A DNA stretch of 64,000 nt from Phormidium tenue FACHB-1050. GTDB lineage: Bacteria; Cyanobacteriota; Cyanobacteriia; Pseudanabaenales; Pseudanabaenaceae. The stretch covers positions 174,126-238,125 of the forward strand of contig NZ_JACJQY010000003.1 of NCBI RefSeq assembly GCF_014696925.1. The letters are read 5' to 3'. Shown one piece after another: positions 41,670-50,888 of this stretch (positions within the stretch are counted from its first letter, which is position 1; each line of letters opens with the position of its first letter). The notes beneath the pieces were generated by a model, which ran no database searches, was not told where the DNA came from, and saw only the letters and a list, made by a program, of their open reading frames with translations. The translations under genes were made by a program, and so were the position numbers.

Positions 41670-42749
41670 ATGATGGTGGTAAAGATGTTGGCAGCCAAAA
41701 AAATCTCCAGTGCGTTATCCAGTACATTAATTTCCCTAATAGTTAATGTAGTCAGCCTATGCACCGTCACCTATGGAGTCGTTAACAGCGCCAATGCAAT
41801 TAATCCTGACAAGCATAATTCAGATATACCAGCTAACATTCTTCTTGCCCGTAATCCCTCATCAAATCTAGATAGTCGAGTTAGTTCCACCCTCATCGAT
41901 TATCAGGGAAGACTATGGATCGGTACTTGGCAAGGTTTGATGCAAATTGATCAGAGAACTGGTGCGGCAGTTAACTCCATCTCTTTACCCAATTCCACGG
42001 TTACCGCCCTATTAGAAGATCGTCGTGGTTATTTTTGGGTTGGCACAACCTCAGGCTTATATCAGATTGAGCCTAGCTCTGGCAAAATTGAAAACATTGC
42101 GATTCAACTATCTTCCAGCCGAATCCTCAGTCTAGCGATGGATCGTGCAGGTTTTATTTGGGTCGGAACTGATCAAGGTTTAACCCGCATCAGTCCTTAC
42201 AATGCTGAAACCTATGCCAGAATGCCCGACCTACCAGGGACAGCCGCCAATGTGATGCAGTTTGATAATGCTGGCTATCTTTGGGTCGGGACATTAAATG
42301 GACTGGTGAAAATCAACCCCGGAACAGCCAAAATCACCGCAAGGATTCCCTATGTATCGGGGCAAATTGTCCAAGCGATCGCCGTGGAGCCTTCGGGCAA
42401 GATTTGGGCAGGTACTCCTCGCAATGTATTTGAAATTAATCCAAAAACTAATAAGGCGATCGCCCGCATTAATGCTGTAACAGGACGAGATATTGTGGCT
42501 CTGGCGAGTCATAAAAATGGTGAGTTGTGGATTGGAATGAGGGATGGGTTAGTTCTCGCCAATACCTATAATGGCGCTATTACATCATCGATTTATAACT
42601 TGCCCAGTAGTTCAGTCATCAATTTGCTTGTCCATAATCAACAAATATGGATTGGTACTGAGGATGGTTTAGGCAAGATCAACACTCAACTTAAAAAATC
42701 GGAAATACCAAGTGCAAATGCGACTGTAGTTTATACAACTCAAAAATAA
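41670..42749 (+). CDS. Exported beta-propeller protein with two-component-regulator-type (Reg_prop) repeats
   Basis: 359-aa ORF with repeats of the type LLEDRRGYFWVGTTSGLYQIEPSSGKI / MDRAGFIWVGTDQGLTRISPYNAET. Confidence 0.85.
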   Translation: MMVVKMLAAKKISSALSSTLISLIVNVVSLCTVTYGVVNSANAINPDKHNSDIPANILLARNPSSNLDSRVSSTLIDYQGRLWIGTWQGLMQIDQRTGAAVNSISLPNSTVTALLEDRRGYFWVGTTSGLYQIEPSSGKIENIAIQLSSSRILSLAMDRAGFIWVGTDQGLTRISPYNAETYARMPDLPGTAANVMQFDNAGYLWVGTLNGLVKINPGTAKITARIPYVSGQIVQAIAVEPSGKIWAGTPRNVFEINPKTNKAIARINAVTGRDIVALASHKNGELWIGMRDGLVLANTYNGAITSSIYNLPSSSVINLLVHNQQIWIGTEDGLGKINTQLKKSEIPSANATVVYTTQK

Positions 42750-42751
42750 GT

Positions 42752-42945
42752 ACAGCGCTTTGCGCTTAATTAAACTACAGAGAAATTTTTGGAGGTGGCG
42801 CGGAGCGACGCTTCCAAAAATTTCTCTGTACTACTCAAAGCCTCAATAGGTTGTAATACCAAAACACAAAACGGCTACGCCATTTTGTGTTTTTAAAATC
42901 CTTACTGGGTTTGGTTTTCAATTTCCAAAAGTGTGTCAACACTAG
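42752..42945. repeat. Composite repeat, M1 then inverted M2
   Basis: tacagcgctttgcgctt...acagagaaatttttgg..ccaaaaatttctctgt then accaaaacacaaaacggctacgccattttgtgtttttaaaatccttactgggtttggttttcaattt. Confidence 0.75.
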
Positions 42946-42946
42946 T

Positions 42947-43062
42947 TATAGCTATAGCCATCTGTATCAGGACAAATCAAAACCCAAATAGTGTGAGGCG
43001 GCGCGAAGCGCCGCCTCACACTATTTGGGTTTTATGTCCTAACAAGAATGGCGACAGCTATA
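42947..43062. mobile_element. MITE-like element A, copy 1, with 55-bp palindrome 42979-43033
   Basis: tatagctatagccatctgtatcaggaca...tgtcctaacaagaatggcgacagctata: imperfect ~27-bp TIRs. Confidence 0.72.
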
Positions 43063-43169
43063 TATGGCTGCCATCGATTGTGTTAGGACACAAGAAAAAC
43101 CCAAGAAGATAATGGCGGCGCGAAGCGCCGCCATTATCTTCTTGGGTTTTACACTTGGCAACAGCTATA
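43060..43169. mobile_element. MITE-like element A, copy 2, in tandem with copy 1; palindrome 43096-43150
   Basis: atggctgccatcgattgtgttaggaca...ttggcaacagctata. Confidence 0.7.
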
Positions 43170-43472
43170 AAATTAAGAAACGAGTAGGAATTGTTGTCTT
43201 TCTTTTTTCTCCAATTGCTATATTTTGGGGCTATATTTTAAATTATGGAAATCTATATTTAGATCGGGGCAACCTAAACATAGGTTTTCTCAAATGGTTT
43301 GTATAAGATTGTTCCAAGGGTTTATTTTCAGACAAAATAAAAAACCTACAAATGATTTAGGACTGAGCTGTTTGTAAATGTTTAAATTTAGAGTGATTTT
43401 AGAAGGCAGGGCTTAGTGGGGCTTTCTAAAATTATTTCGGGTTGATTTTTTGTGGAGAAATTAAACTAAAAG

Positions 43473-44942
43473 ATGGATGTTTTATTAACAAAACTGTATG
43501 AAATCTTCACAGCCCAAATTTTAGATATTGGAGGTACTAAGTTTTCGATCGCTACGATCATTTCTTTGCTAGGTCTTATTGTCTTAGCTTTTTTTGTGTC
43601 AAGAATTATTAGCGAAATCATTAGGCAGTCATTATTGTCAAAACTTCGGATTAATCGCGGATTGCAAGAGGCGATTACCGTATTTATTAAATATGTACTA
43701 ATCACCCTTAGCAGTGTAATTATTCTGCAAACGGCGGGAATAAATCTTAGTTCGCTAGCGGTGATTGCGGGTGTGGTCGGTATTGGGATTGGTTTTGGAT
43801 TGCAAAATATAGCTAGCAACTTTATTAGTGGATTAGTTTTACTGTTTGAGCAAACTATCAAAATTGGTGACTATATCGAGATTGGTGAACTCAAAGGCAC
43901 AATTGAGAAAATCTCTATTCGCTCCACCATTATTCGTACTGAAGATGATTTATTTGTAATTGTGCCAAATCAGCGATTTATTGAAAACAATACGGTTAAC
44001 TGGAGCTATGAGGGACATACTTGCCGTATTCATATTCCTGTGAGCGTGGCTTGTGACACTGATTTATTAGTATTAACTGAAGCCTTGCTCACTGCCGCTC
44101 GCCATGAGCCGCGAGTATTGTCAAATCCACCGCCAGAAGTTTGGTTTCAGGCATTTGGGAAAGAATCACTTGAGTTTGAGCTACTGGTCTGGATTGATGA
44201 TCCTGATGCTAATGAACCAATTCGGAGTTCGATTAATTTTCGGATTGCCTATGAGTTTAGATCTAGAGGCATTAGAATTCCTTTCCCAACCAGAGAGATC
44301 ATCCTGCACAATCCTGAGGCAATGCAGCAGGTTATCGCGCCACCGAATCCAGAAGATTATCAACTGTTAAATGCAAAACAGACAAATTCTGCAATTTCTC
44401 CAGCTAATAATGTCATAAATTCTAAGAGTCTACGTGATCTATTACGTAAAATATCTTATTTTGAGAGATGCACTGAGGTAGAACTATTTGCTTTAATCGC
44501 TAGGGGTTATCGTAAGCATTTTGATATTAGTGAAATCATTTGCCATGAGAATGATCCCAGTGAAGAGTTTTATATTATTTTGTCGGGTGTCGTCGAAGTC
44601 TTTTCAGAGAAGAATAATCAGGTGATCGCCACATTAAGTGAAGGCGAATTTTTTGGAGAGATTTCACTATTAATAGGTACGCCTCGGACTGCAACGGTAA
44701 GGGCTTTGACTATAGATACAGTTCTATTTGTGGTGGAGCGTCAACAGTTACAAAAGCTGCTCAGTGAACATAAAGAATTAGGTGAGCAGATTGCTCTGAA
44801 ATTATCAGAACGACAGCAGGTGTTAATCAGTCTGGGATTACTCAACGAAGAGGAATTACAGCGATCGCAATATGCGGCTTTGTCTTGGGTACGCGATCGC
44901 TTAAATAATATTTTTGGAATTAATTTAGGCAAAAGTCCATAA
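43473..44942 (+). CDS. MscS-family mechanosensitive channel fused to a C-terminal cyclic-nucleotide-binding domain
   Basis: 489-aa ORF; SSLAVIAGVVGIGIGFGLQNIASNFISGLVLLFEQTIKIGDYIEIG then CNB-type GEFFGEISLLIGTPRTATVRA. Confidence 0.92.
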   Translation: MDVLLTKLYEIFTAQILDIGGTKFSIATIISLLGLIVLAFFVSRIISEIIRQSLLSKLRINRGLQEAITVFIKYVLITLSSVIILQTAGINLSSLAVIAGVVGIGIGFGLQNIASNFISGLVLLFEQTIKIGDYIEIGELKGTIEKISIRSTIIRTEDDLFVIVPNQRFIENNTVNWSYEGHTCRIHIPVSVACDTDLLVLTEALLTAARHEPRVLSNPPPEVWFQAFGKESLEFELLVWIDDPDANEPIRSSINFRIAYEFRSRGIRIPFPTREIILHNPEAMQQVIAPPNPEDYQLLNAKQTNSAISPANNVINSKSLRDLLRKISYFERCTEVELFALIARGYRKHFDISEIICHENDPSEEFYIILSGVVEVFSEKNNQVIATLSEGEFFGEISLLIGTPRTATVRALTIDTVLFVVERQQLQKLLSEHKELGEQIALKLSERQQVLISLGLLNEEELQRSQYAALSWVRDRLNNIFGINLGKSP

Positions 44943-44955
44943 AATACATTGCAAA

Positions 44956-45068
44956 TATAGCTGCCGTCGATTGTGTTGGACAAAAGCAAAACCCAAGAAG
45001 ATAATGGCGGCGCGAAGCGCCGCCATTATCTTCTTGGGTTTTATGTCCTCATACTGGCGACAGCTATA
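44956..45068. mobile_element. MITE-like element A, copy 3, flanked by direct repeat; palindrome 44988-45042
   Basis: tatagctgccgtcgattgtgttggaca...atgtcctcatactggcgacagctata; 12-nt direct repeat atacattgcaaa at 44944-44955 and 45066-45077. Confidence 0.82.
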
Positions 45069-45112
45069 CATTGCAAAGTGACGTAAAGATCAAGCCTATA
45101 GCAAGACTAATT

Positions 45113-45165
45113 TTAATGGTTTGGGATAGTTGGTCACTTTATGACCAACTATCCCAAACCATTAA
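45113..45165. repeat. 53-bp perfect palindrome
   Basis: ttaatggtttgggatagttggtca cttta tgaccaactatcccaaaccattaa. Confidence 0.8.
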
Positions 45166-45282
45166 AAAATCGATCCCCAAAGCTTAAGAAACTTGGAATA
45201 TGTGCGCTATATCACTGCTAGCCATGAGACGATCCCCTACTCTGGGATCATTAACCAGCAAAGTTAGTGGCTACTCAATATA

Positions 45283-45633
45283 GTGATTAAAATGTCTAAT
45301 ATCCAAGCACAAAAAATTAATTCCAGCAATTTAGAATCTCAATTTAATCAATCAATCTGCATTTATCGTAATGACACTGAGTTTGTACAAATTATTCGTA
45401 TAGCTCAACCCAAGACTAATTTTTTTGAAAGAGTAGTATTTCCTAATCAATGCATTCAATTTACTGCTTCCATAGATGCCTTACTAGAAATCTGTGAATG
45501 TGTTTCATCTGGTTTAATTCATGCGGATACGATTCCTTGTTATCAAATTGCAGTCGTAGCTATGGACATGAATATGGGACTAAATTTATCAAATATCAAA
45601 GGGGCAAATAAAGATCTGTCGATCGCTGCCTAG
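45283..45633 (+). CDS. DUF1830-like protein
   Basis: 116-aa ORF; CIYRNDTEFVQIIRIAQPKTNFFERVVFPNQCIQFTASIDALLEIC. Confidence 0.75.
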   Translation: MIKMSNIQAQKINSSNLESQFNQSICIYRNDTEFVQIIRIAQPKTNFFERVVFPNQCIQFTASIDALLEICECVSSGLIHADTIPCYQIAVVAMDMNMGLNLSNIKGANKDLSIAA

Positions 45634-45709
45634 TTTTTGGATTAGTTTTTGGATTATGTAGTAGCCGTTGCTTTTTTGTCTTTAACTTTATTATTTTACT
45701 ATTTTGTCA

Positions 45710-45788
45710 AAGGAAGAGATTGCCATGCAATCTCTTCCTTATTTAATATAAATAAATGAAGGCGGCGCGAAGCGCCGCCTTCATTTAT
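45710..45788. terminator. Two successive hairpins between DUF1830 gene and hom
   Basis: aaggaagagattgc cat gcaatctcttcctt (45710-45740) and ataaatgaaggcggcgc gaa gcgccgccttcatttat (45752-45788). Confidence 0.75.
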
Positions 45789-45844
45789 GCGGATGCAGAT
45801 GCAGTGATTCATCGCGTCCCCAAAAAAACTACAATAAAAGCTAA

Positions 45845-47173
45845 TTGAAATCGACGAAAATCAAAAAAAGTAAGACTGTGACATATAAAGTTGGACTTCT
45901 CGGATTAGGAACAGTTGGCACAGGCGTTGCCAAAATTTTCCAAGACCCTGCGGGTCGTCATCCTTTGCTACCTGATATCGAAATCGCGCGGGTAGGTGTG
46001 CGATCGCTAGACAAGCAGCGTGATGTGGCGATCGCTTCCAGCATTGTCACAGATGACTTGGTTGCGATAGTTAGTGATCCTGAGATCGATGTTGTGGTTG
46101 AGGTTATTGGCGGAATTGAGCCAGCCAAAAGTTTGATTTTAGAGGCGATCGCCAATGGCAAACATATTGTTACTGCTAATAAAGCTGTAATTGCTAGACA
46201 TGGCAATGAAATTTTTACTGCCGCCAAACAAAAAGGCGTATATGTAATGCTAGAAGCTGCTGCCTGTGGTGGTATCCCTGTGATTCAAGCCCTTAAGCAA
46301 AGTCTAGGCGGTAATCGCATCAGTGAATTGACAGGAATCGTCAACGGCACAACTAATTACATTCTTAGCCGTATGTATTTTGAGGGTGCTGATTTTGATG
46401 CAACTCTTGCTGAAGCTCAACAATTGGGCTATGCAGAAGCTGATCCCACCGCCGATGTCGATGGCTATGATGCTGCCGACAAGATGGCGATTTTAGCAAG
46501 TCTTGCCTTTGGCGATCGCGTCAAACTTGAGGACATTTACCGAGAGGGTATTCGCTCGATCACTAGTGCTGATATTGGCTATGCCAAAGAGTTAGGCTTT
46601 ACAATCAAGCTCTTAGGAATTGCGCGGCGTACCGATAACAAAAATGACATTGATTTGGAAATTCGGGTACATCCTACGCTAATCCCGATTCAACATCCCC
46701 TAGCGAATATTCATGGTGTCACTAATGCCGTTCGCATTGAAGGCGATCCCATTGGTGAAGTTGTTTTTTCAGGACCTGGCGCAGGTGCAGGCGCAACTGC
46801 TAGTGCTGTAGTTGCCGACATTATCAATGTTGTGGCAGCATTGAAATCTATGCCCAATCAAGTAAATCAATTAATGGGCTGCTCCCATGAGCATTACGCA
46901 AAAATTGCCCCCATTGAAAACACCGTAAATCAGTTCTATGCGAGACTGCTAACCCATGATAAACCTGGGGTGATCGGCGATCTGGGTACTGCTTTTGGTA
47001 AACACTGCGTTAGCTTGAATGCAATTTTACAAAAAAATACAAGTCATGATGGGTTAGCTGAAATTGTGGTGGTAACGCAAAGGGTCAGTGAGTACAACTT
47101 CCAACAAGCGATCGCTGCCATTCGCCAGTTAACTACTTTGCATAGTATCCCCACGATCCTAAGAGTTCTCTAA
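45845..47173 (+). CDS. hom: Homoserine dehydrogenase
   Basis: 442-aa ORF; VGLLGLGTVGTGVAKI, VTANKAVIARHG, EAAACGGIPVIQALKQSLGGNRI, C-terminal ACT domain. Precise start uncertain. Confidence 0.96.
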   Translation: MKSTKIKKSKTVTYKVGLLGLGTVGTGVAKIFQDPAGRHPLLPDIEIARVGVRSLDKQRDVAIASSIVTDDLVAIVSDPEIDVVVEVIGGIEPAKSLILEAIANGKHIVTANKAVIARHGNEIFTAAKQKGVYVMLEAAACGGIPVIQALKQSLGGNRISELTGIVNGTTNYILSRMYFEGADFDATLAEAQQLGYAEADPTADVDGYDAADKMAILASLAFGDRVKLEDIYREGIRSITSADIGYAKELGFTIKLLGIARRTDNKNDIDLEIRVHPTLIPIQHPLANIHGVTNAVRIEGDPIGEVVFSGPGAGAGATASAVVADIINVVAALKSMPNQVNQLMGCSHEHYAKIAPIENTVNQFYARLLTHDKPGVIGDLGTAFGKHCVSLNAILQKNTSHDGLAEIVVVTQRVSEYNFQQAIAAIRQLTTLHSIPTILRVL

Positions 47174-47176
47174 TTA

Positions 47177-47344
47177 ACTGATGTTATGCGGAACTCAGAT
47201 GATGAACCTCTTGCTGCTAGCACATAACAGGGCAACCACGGGGGGATTGCCCCTACCTGTAAATTTTAGATCTTGTAGGGGCTGTGCCCCCGTGCCAGCC
47301 CTAGACTTACGCCATCGCAAGAATTCCTTCCACATAACATCAGT
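47177..47344. mobile_element. 168-bp MITE with 15-bp TIRs and 5-bp flanking direct repeat AATTA
   Basis: actgatgttatgcgg ... ccacataacatcagt; AATTA at 47172-47176 and 47345-47349; starts 3 bp after the hom stop codon. Confidence 0.82.
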
Positions 47345-47421
47345 AATTAAGAAGTTAATGTATTGGAAGACAAAGCCGTGCAACACTTATTTGCTAGGAA
47401 GAGATTAGGGTTCTTCTTGAT

Positions 47422-48669
47422 TTAGAGAACTTTACCAATAAGCGATCGCCCCATATAATTGCTATTTCTCGATTGAGAGGCGATCGCATTATTTGTAACT
47501 AACCACTCTAAGCTTGGATCGAAAAGAGTTGCAAGTTTGGGTTGTGCAAGTCCCAAAGTTTTAGCTGGGTTAACGCTAAGAGATTGCCAAAGCTCACTAG
47601 CAGTCAGTAATTCTGTTACTACTAAGTTTTGCCAGAGGACAGAGAGTGCAAACTCTAAGCCGATTGCACCTACGGGCGCAACTTCAAAAGGCACAACTTT
47701 TTCTTCGTAAGCGCGGGGAGTGTGATCAATCGCAATGCTATCGATGGCTCCTGATTTGATACCCGCAATCAACGCTAGGCGATCGCTTTCACTTCCGAGA
47801 GGCGGAATCAGACGAAGATTCGGATCATAGGTTGCTAAATCGCGATCGTAGTGACAAAGGTGTAACCAAGTGGTACTTGCCGTTACAGGTAATCCATCAT
47901 TTTTGGCTTGAGTAATTAGTTCTACACTCTGGGCGGTAGAAAGTCGCATGAAATGGGTGGGAGCTTTGGTGAGGCGTACTAGCTCAATTAAGGCGGCAAG
48001 GGCTGTAGTCTCGGCGGCGGCAGGATAGCCTGTCATGCCATATTGGATCGACCATTTGCCTTCCCGAATTACACCACTACCTGCTAGATCAGGATTTTTG
48101 GGAAATAGGGCAATTGGTTTACCAAGCGGTTTGATATATTCCATCGCGCGACGCACGAGCAGCAAATTGTTAACGGCTTTGCCATCGGTAAAGCCAACTA
48201 CGGAGTCAGCTAGCTCTCCTATGTCGGTGAGTTGATTTCCTTCTAGCCCCTTGGTAATAGCTCCCCAAGGTTGCAGAATATTTCCTTGTTTGAGCTGCAC
48301 ATTGCGCCAAAATTCTAGAGCGGCAATATCATCGATCGCGGGTTGAGTATTGGGCAAAATGCCAACTGTTGTAAAACCGCCATTTTTCGCTGCTTGTACT
48401 AGTTCCGATATCGTTTCGGTAGATTCATGCCCAGGCTCACAACTAGTGCTGTAAAGATCAATCAGCCCTGTTCCTAAGACGACACCTGACCGCTGCTCAA
48501 TGTTGATGTTCTCAGGAAGTTGGGATCGATCAAAGTTGAGATGAATTTGGCGATCACCATCAACAAAAATATCGGCAAAAGTTTCAGAAATATTTGACGA
48601 TGAGGCGGCATCAAGAATGCGTACTTGCTTGAAGAGAACTGGGTAAGTGAGAGAATTTTCGGAGGGCAT
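47422..48669 (-). CDS. pyrC: Dihydroorotase
   Basis: 415-aa ORF; LGTGLIDLYSTSCEPGHESTETI, GFTTVGILPNTQPAID, IDSIAIDHTPRAYEEKVVPFEVAPVGAIGLE. The usual HxH-type site is altered (LYSTSCEPG). Confidence 0.88.
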   Translation of the reverse strand: MPSENSLTYPVLFKQVRILDAASSSNISETFADIFVDGDRQIHLNFDRSQLPENINIEQRSGVVLGTGLIDLYSTSCEPGHESTETISELVQAAKNGGFTTVGILPNTQPAIDDIAALEFWRNVQLKQGNILQPWGAITKGLEGNQLTDIGELADSVVGFTDGKAVNNLLLVRRAMEYIKPLGKPIALFPKNPDLAGSGVIREGKWSIQYGMTGYPAAAETTALAALIELVRLTKAPTHFMRLSTAQSVELITQAKNDGLPVTASTTWLHLCHYDRDLATYDPNLRLIPPLGSESDRLALIAGIKSGAIDSIAIDHTPRAYEEKVVPFEVAPVGAIGLEFALSVLWQNLVVTELLTASELWQSLSVNPAKTLGLAQPKLATLFDPSLEWLVTNNAIASQSRNSNYMGRSLIGKVL

Positions 48670-48717
48670 ACAAAACGATTTTTCTTTTTACTGTATAGCG
48701 CGATGTGCGTTAAAACT

Positions 48718-48756
48718 AAAAAAGTGTTGAGGTGCAAAGTCCCTCAACACTTTTTT
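48718..48756. terminator. Bidirectional terminator
   Basis: aaaaaagtgttgag gtgcaaagtcc ctcaacactttttt. Confidence 0.75.
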
Positions 48757-49774
48757 ATTGAACAATATTGAGCGATCGCTGATTTTGGTAATAACTGCGC
48801 CATTGCCATTTACCTTGAGCATCAACAGTAGGAGTGAATACGCGGACATCAAGTGAGTTTAAGCCAATTTCTTGGACGATAATTTCGGGATAGCGATCGC
48901 CATTGATCTCTTGAAGCCCATAGAGGGCATAGCTGCTGACACTATCATTGATATAGGAAAGCGCTCTAGTATGGGTCAAAATTGGTTCTGAAGTCCAATC
49001 TCCGTTTGTTGATTTTCGCAACATGACTAACATGCTGTACTCCTGACGCTCAAGAGCCGAACGGGATAGAAACTCTTGCCACACTTGAGGATCAAATCCT
49101 GCGGGACGAATGGGATTATCGAGACGCAAACCTGCAATGATTTCAGGCTGGTTGTCACCATCAATATCTGCACATACTAACGAGGCGATCGCTACTTGTG
49201 AGATTGCAGCTTGTTTTGCTCCAAGGTTTAAAAATAAATTACGTGATTTTTCGAGTACAAGGGGTTGGATTTTGCTGGGACAGTTAAAAAAGTAGGTGCG
49301 ATCGCTTGCCGTATTCAGGCGATCGCTTGCCACAATTGTTAAATTGGGCTGGCGTAAAATGGCTGGATCAAAGCTTTTTGTCGGTTGATTTTTCTCATTT
49401 TCGGCTGGTACTTGCACCTTAAAACTGGCGATCGCTCCAAAAGTATCGGAGCCACGCACCCCACTGACTTGAAACATGCCCAGTGGCTTTCCGAACTGAA
49501 TTAATGAAAAACTGCTCCCTAACGGAATTGATTGAATTACCCGATCTAAACTGCCTAACTGTTCTACCAAATCGGAAGGGACAATTCCTTCGATCGTCTT
49601 ACCATCGGGAGAAGCTTGGATAAATAAGAAAATCGGGACTGGTGATTTATCTACTTCCGTTTTTTTGTCATTATTTGGGCTAAAGCAAGCATTAAGACCA
49701 ATAGCAATTCCTAAAATTAAGAGAGATGTCGATATAGATCGGTAAATTTTGTGGCTGAATTGTCTAAATGGCAT
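48755..49774 (-). CDS. Hypothetical lipoprotein
   Basis: 339-aa ORF with lipobox-like GLNACFS and a VCADIDGDNQPEIIAGL calcium-binding-like segment. Confidence 0.72.
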   Translation of the reverse strand: MPFRQFSHKIYRSISTSLLILGIAIGLNACFSPNNDKKTEVDKSPVPIFLFIQASPDGKTIEGIVPSDLVEQLGSLDRVIQSIPLGSSFSLIQFGKPLGMFQVSGVRGSDTFGAIASFKVQVPAENEKNQPTKSFDPAILRQPNLTIVASDRLNTASDRTYFFNCPSKIQPLVLEKSRNLFLNLGAKQAAISQVAIASLVCADIDGDNQPEIIAGLRLDNPIRPAGFDPQVWQEFLSRSALERQEYSMLVMLRKSTNGDWTSEPILTHTRALSYINDSVSSYALYGLQEINGDRYPEIIVQEIGLNSLDVRVFTPTVDAQGKWQWRSYYQNQRSLNIVQ

Positions 49775-49797
49775 GATATGCGGGCAGTCTAGAGTTA

Positions 49798-49856
49798 TCC
49801 ATCTACTTAAAATATAAGTGTCTGCAAAGCAGACACTTATATTTTAAGTAGATGGA
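49798..49856. repeat. 59-bp perfect palindrome
   Basis: tccatctacttaaaatataagtgtctgc aaa gcagacacttatattttaagtagatgga. Confidence 0.82.
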
Positions 49857-49872
49857 TGTAATTAATTGCAAA

Positions 49873-49923
49873 ACCAAGTTTATAAGGTTGCGCCCCTGAG
49901 AGATGCAACCTTATAAACTTGGT
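49873..49923. terminator. Inverted repeat (19-nt arms) downstream of mscL
   Basis: accaagtttataaggttgc gcccctgagagat gcaaccttataaacttggt. Confidence 0.78.
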
Positions 49924-49926
49924 AAT

Positions 49927-50349
49927 TTATTTGGATTCCATCACTTCTGCTAAACGTTCAACAGCTAAGGTCAGACGCTCTTGAGGGTCAGGTTTGACTT
50001 CAGCCGCCGCTTCTTCATGAACTTTTTTACGCTTCATCGCTTCAAAGGAACGAATAATCATGAAGATCACAAAAGCGATAACTAAAAAATTAATCACTGA
50101 GGCTAGAAACACACCATATTTAATGCCATTGATTTGTAGCTTAGCAAGATCTTCAACATTGGCTGCTTTGAGAGCGGGATTTAGAAGCAAAGGTGTGATG
50201 ATGTCCTCGATCAACGAAGTGATAATTTTGCCAAAAGCACCACCAATAATCACCGCAACGGCTAAATCAATCACATTTCCTTGCAAAATGAAAGTCTGAA
50301 AGTCTTTCATAAAACCTCCAGCCGCACGTCTACTATTTTGTAAACCCAT
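49927..50349 (-). CDS. mscL: Large-conductance mechanosensitive channel (start may be Met at 50310)
   Basis: MKDFQTFILQGNVIDLAVAVIIGGAFGKIITSLIEDIITPLL is diagnostic. Confidence 0.96.
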   Translation of the reverse strand: MGLQNSRRAAGGFMKDFQTFILQGNVIDLAVAVIIGGAFGKIITSLIEDIITPLLLNPALKAANVEDLAKLQINGIKYGVFLASVINFLVIAFVIFMIIRSFEAMKRKKVHEEAAAEVKPDPQERLTLAVERLAEVMESK

Positions 50350-50431
50350 AGAATAATGCTCCTCAAATAGAAAGTCTGGCTGTAATTGTGCAGCTTTGTA
50401 CTGCTTATTACAGCTCTAAAATAAACAGGTT

Positions 50432-50860
50432 TTAATTATCAGGCTTTTGATCACGTTTTATTGATCTTGATTCTTTAATCTCACTCATAACCCTTAACCA
50501 CGGTAAGGCGATCGCTTGATGGCGGTATAACCGATACATCAAATACATACAAAGAGCAAAATAGCCTGAACTTAAGGTTGCTTTGATTAATTCTGATGTC
50601 ACTTGTAAAGTTGCACCCTCGGTTGGTACGCCTCCCATCGCGCCATAGGCGATCGCCCAAGTCAACATCAAGGCGATCGCTACTTGACTAACATCGCGTA
50701 CTTTGCGACTGCTTCTTTGCCGCACCAAAGCGATCGCCGATGGGATTAGTCCAAATATTGGCATTAAACAAAAAAACATCTCAATGCGCTCTTTGGTGGA
50801 ATCACGAGATATTTGGTCGGGAGTCTCGATTTGGCGATCGCGCTTAGAATAACGGCTCAT
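50432..50860 (-). CDS. Hypothetical membrane protein
   Basis: 142-aa ORF with three hydrophobic segments. Confidence 0.65.
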   Translation of the reverse strand: MSRYSKRDRQIETPDQISRDSTKERIEMFFCLMPIFGLIPSAIALVRQRSSRKVRDVSQVAIALMLTWAIAYGAMGGVPTEGATLQVTSELIKATLSSGYFALCMYLMYRLYRHQAIALPWLRVMSEIKESRSIKRDQKPDN

Positions 50861-50888
50861 AACTTTACCTTTACTTCTGAGACGATGT

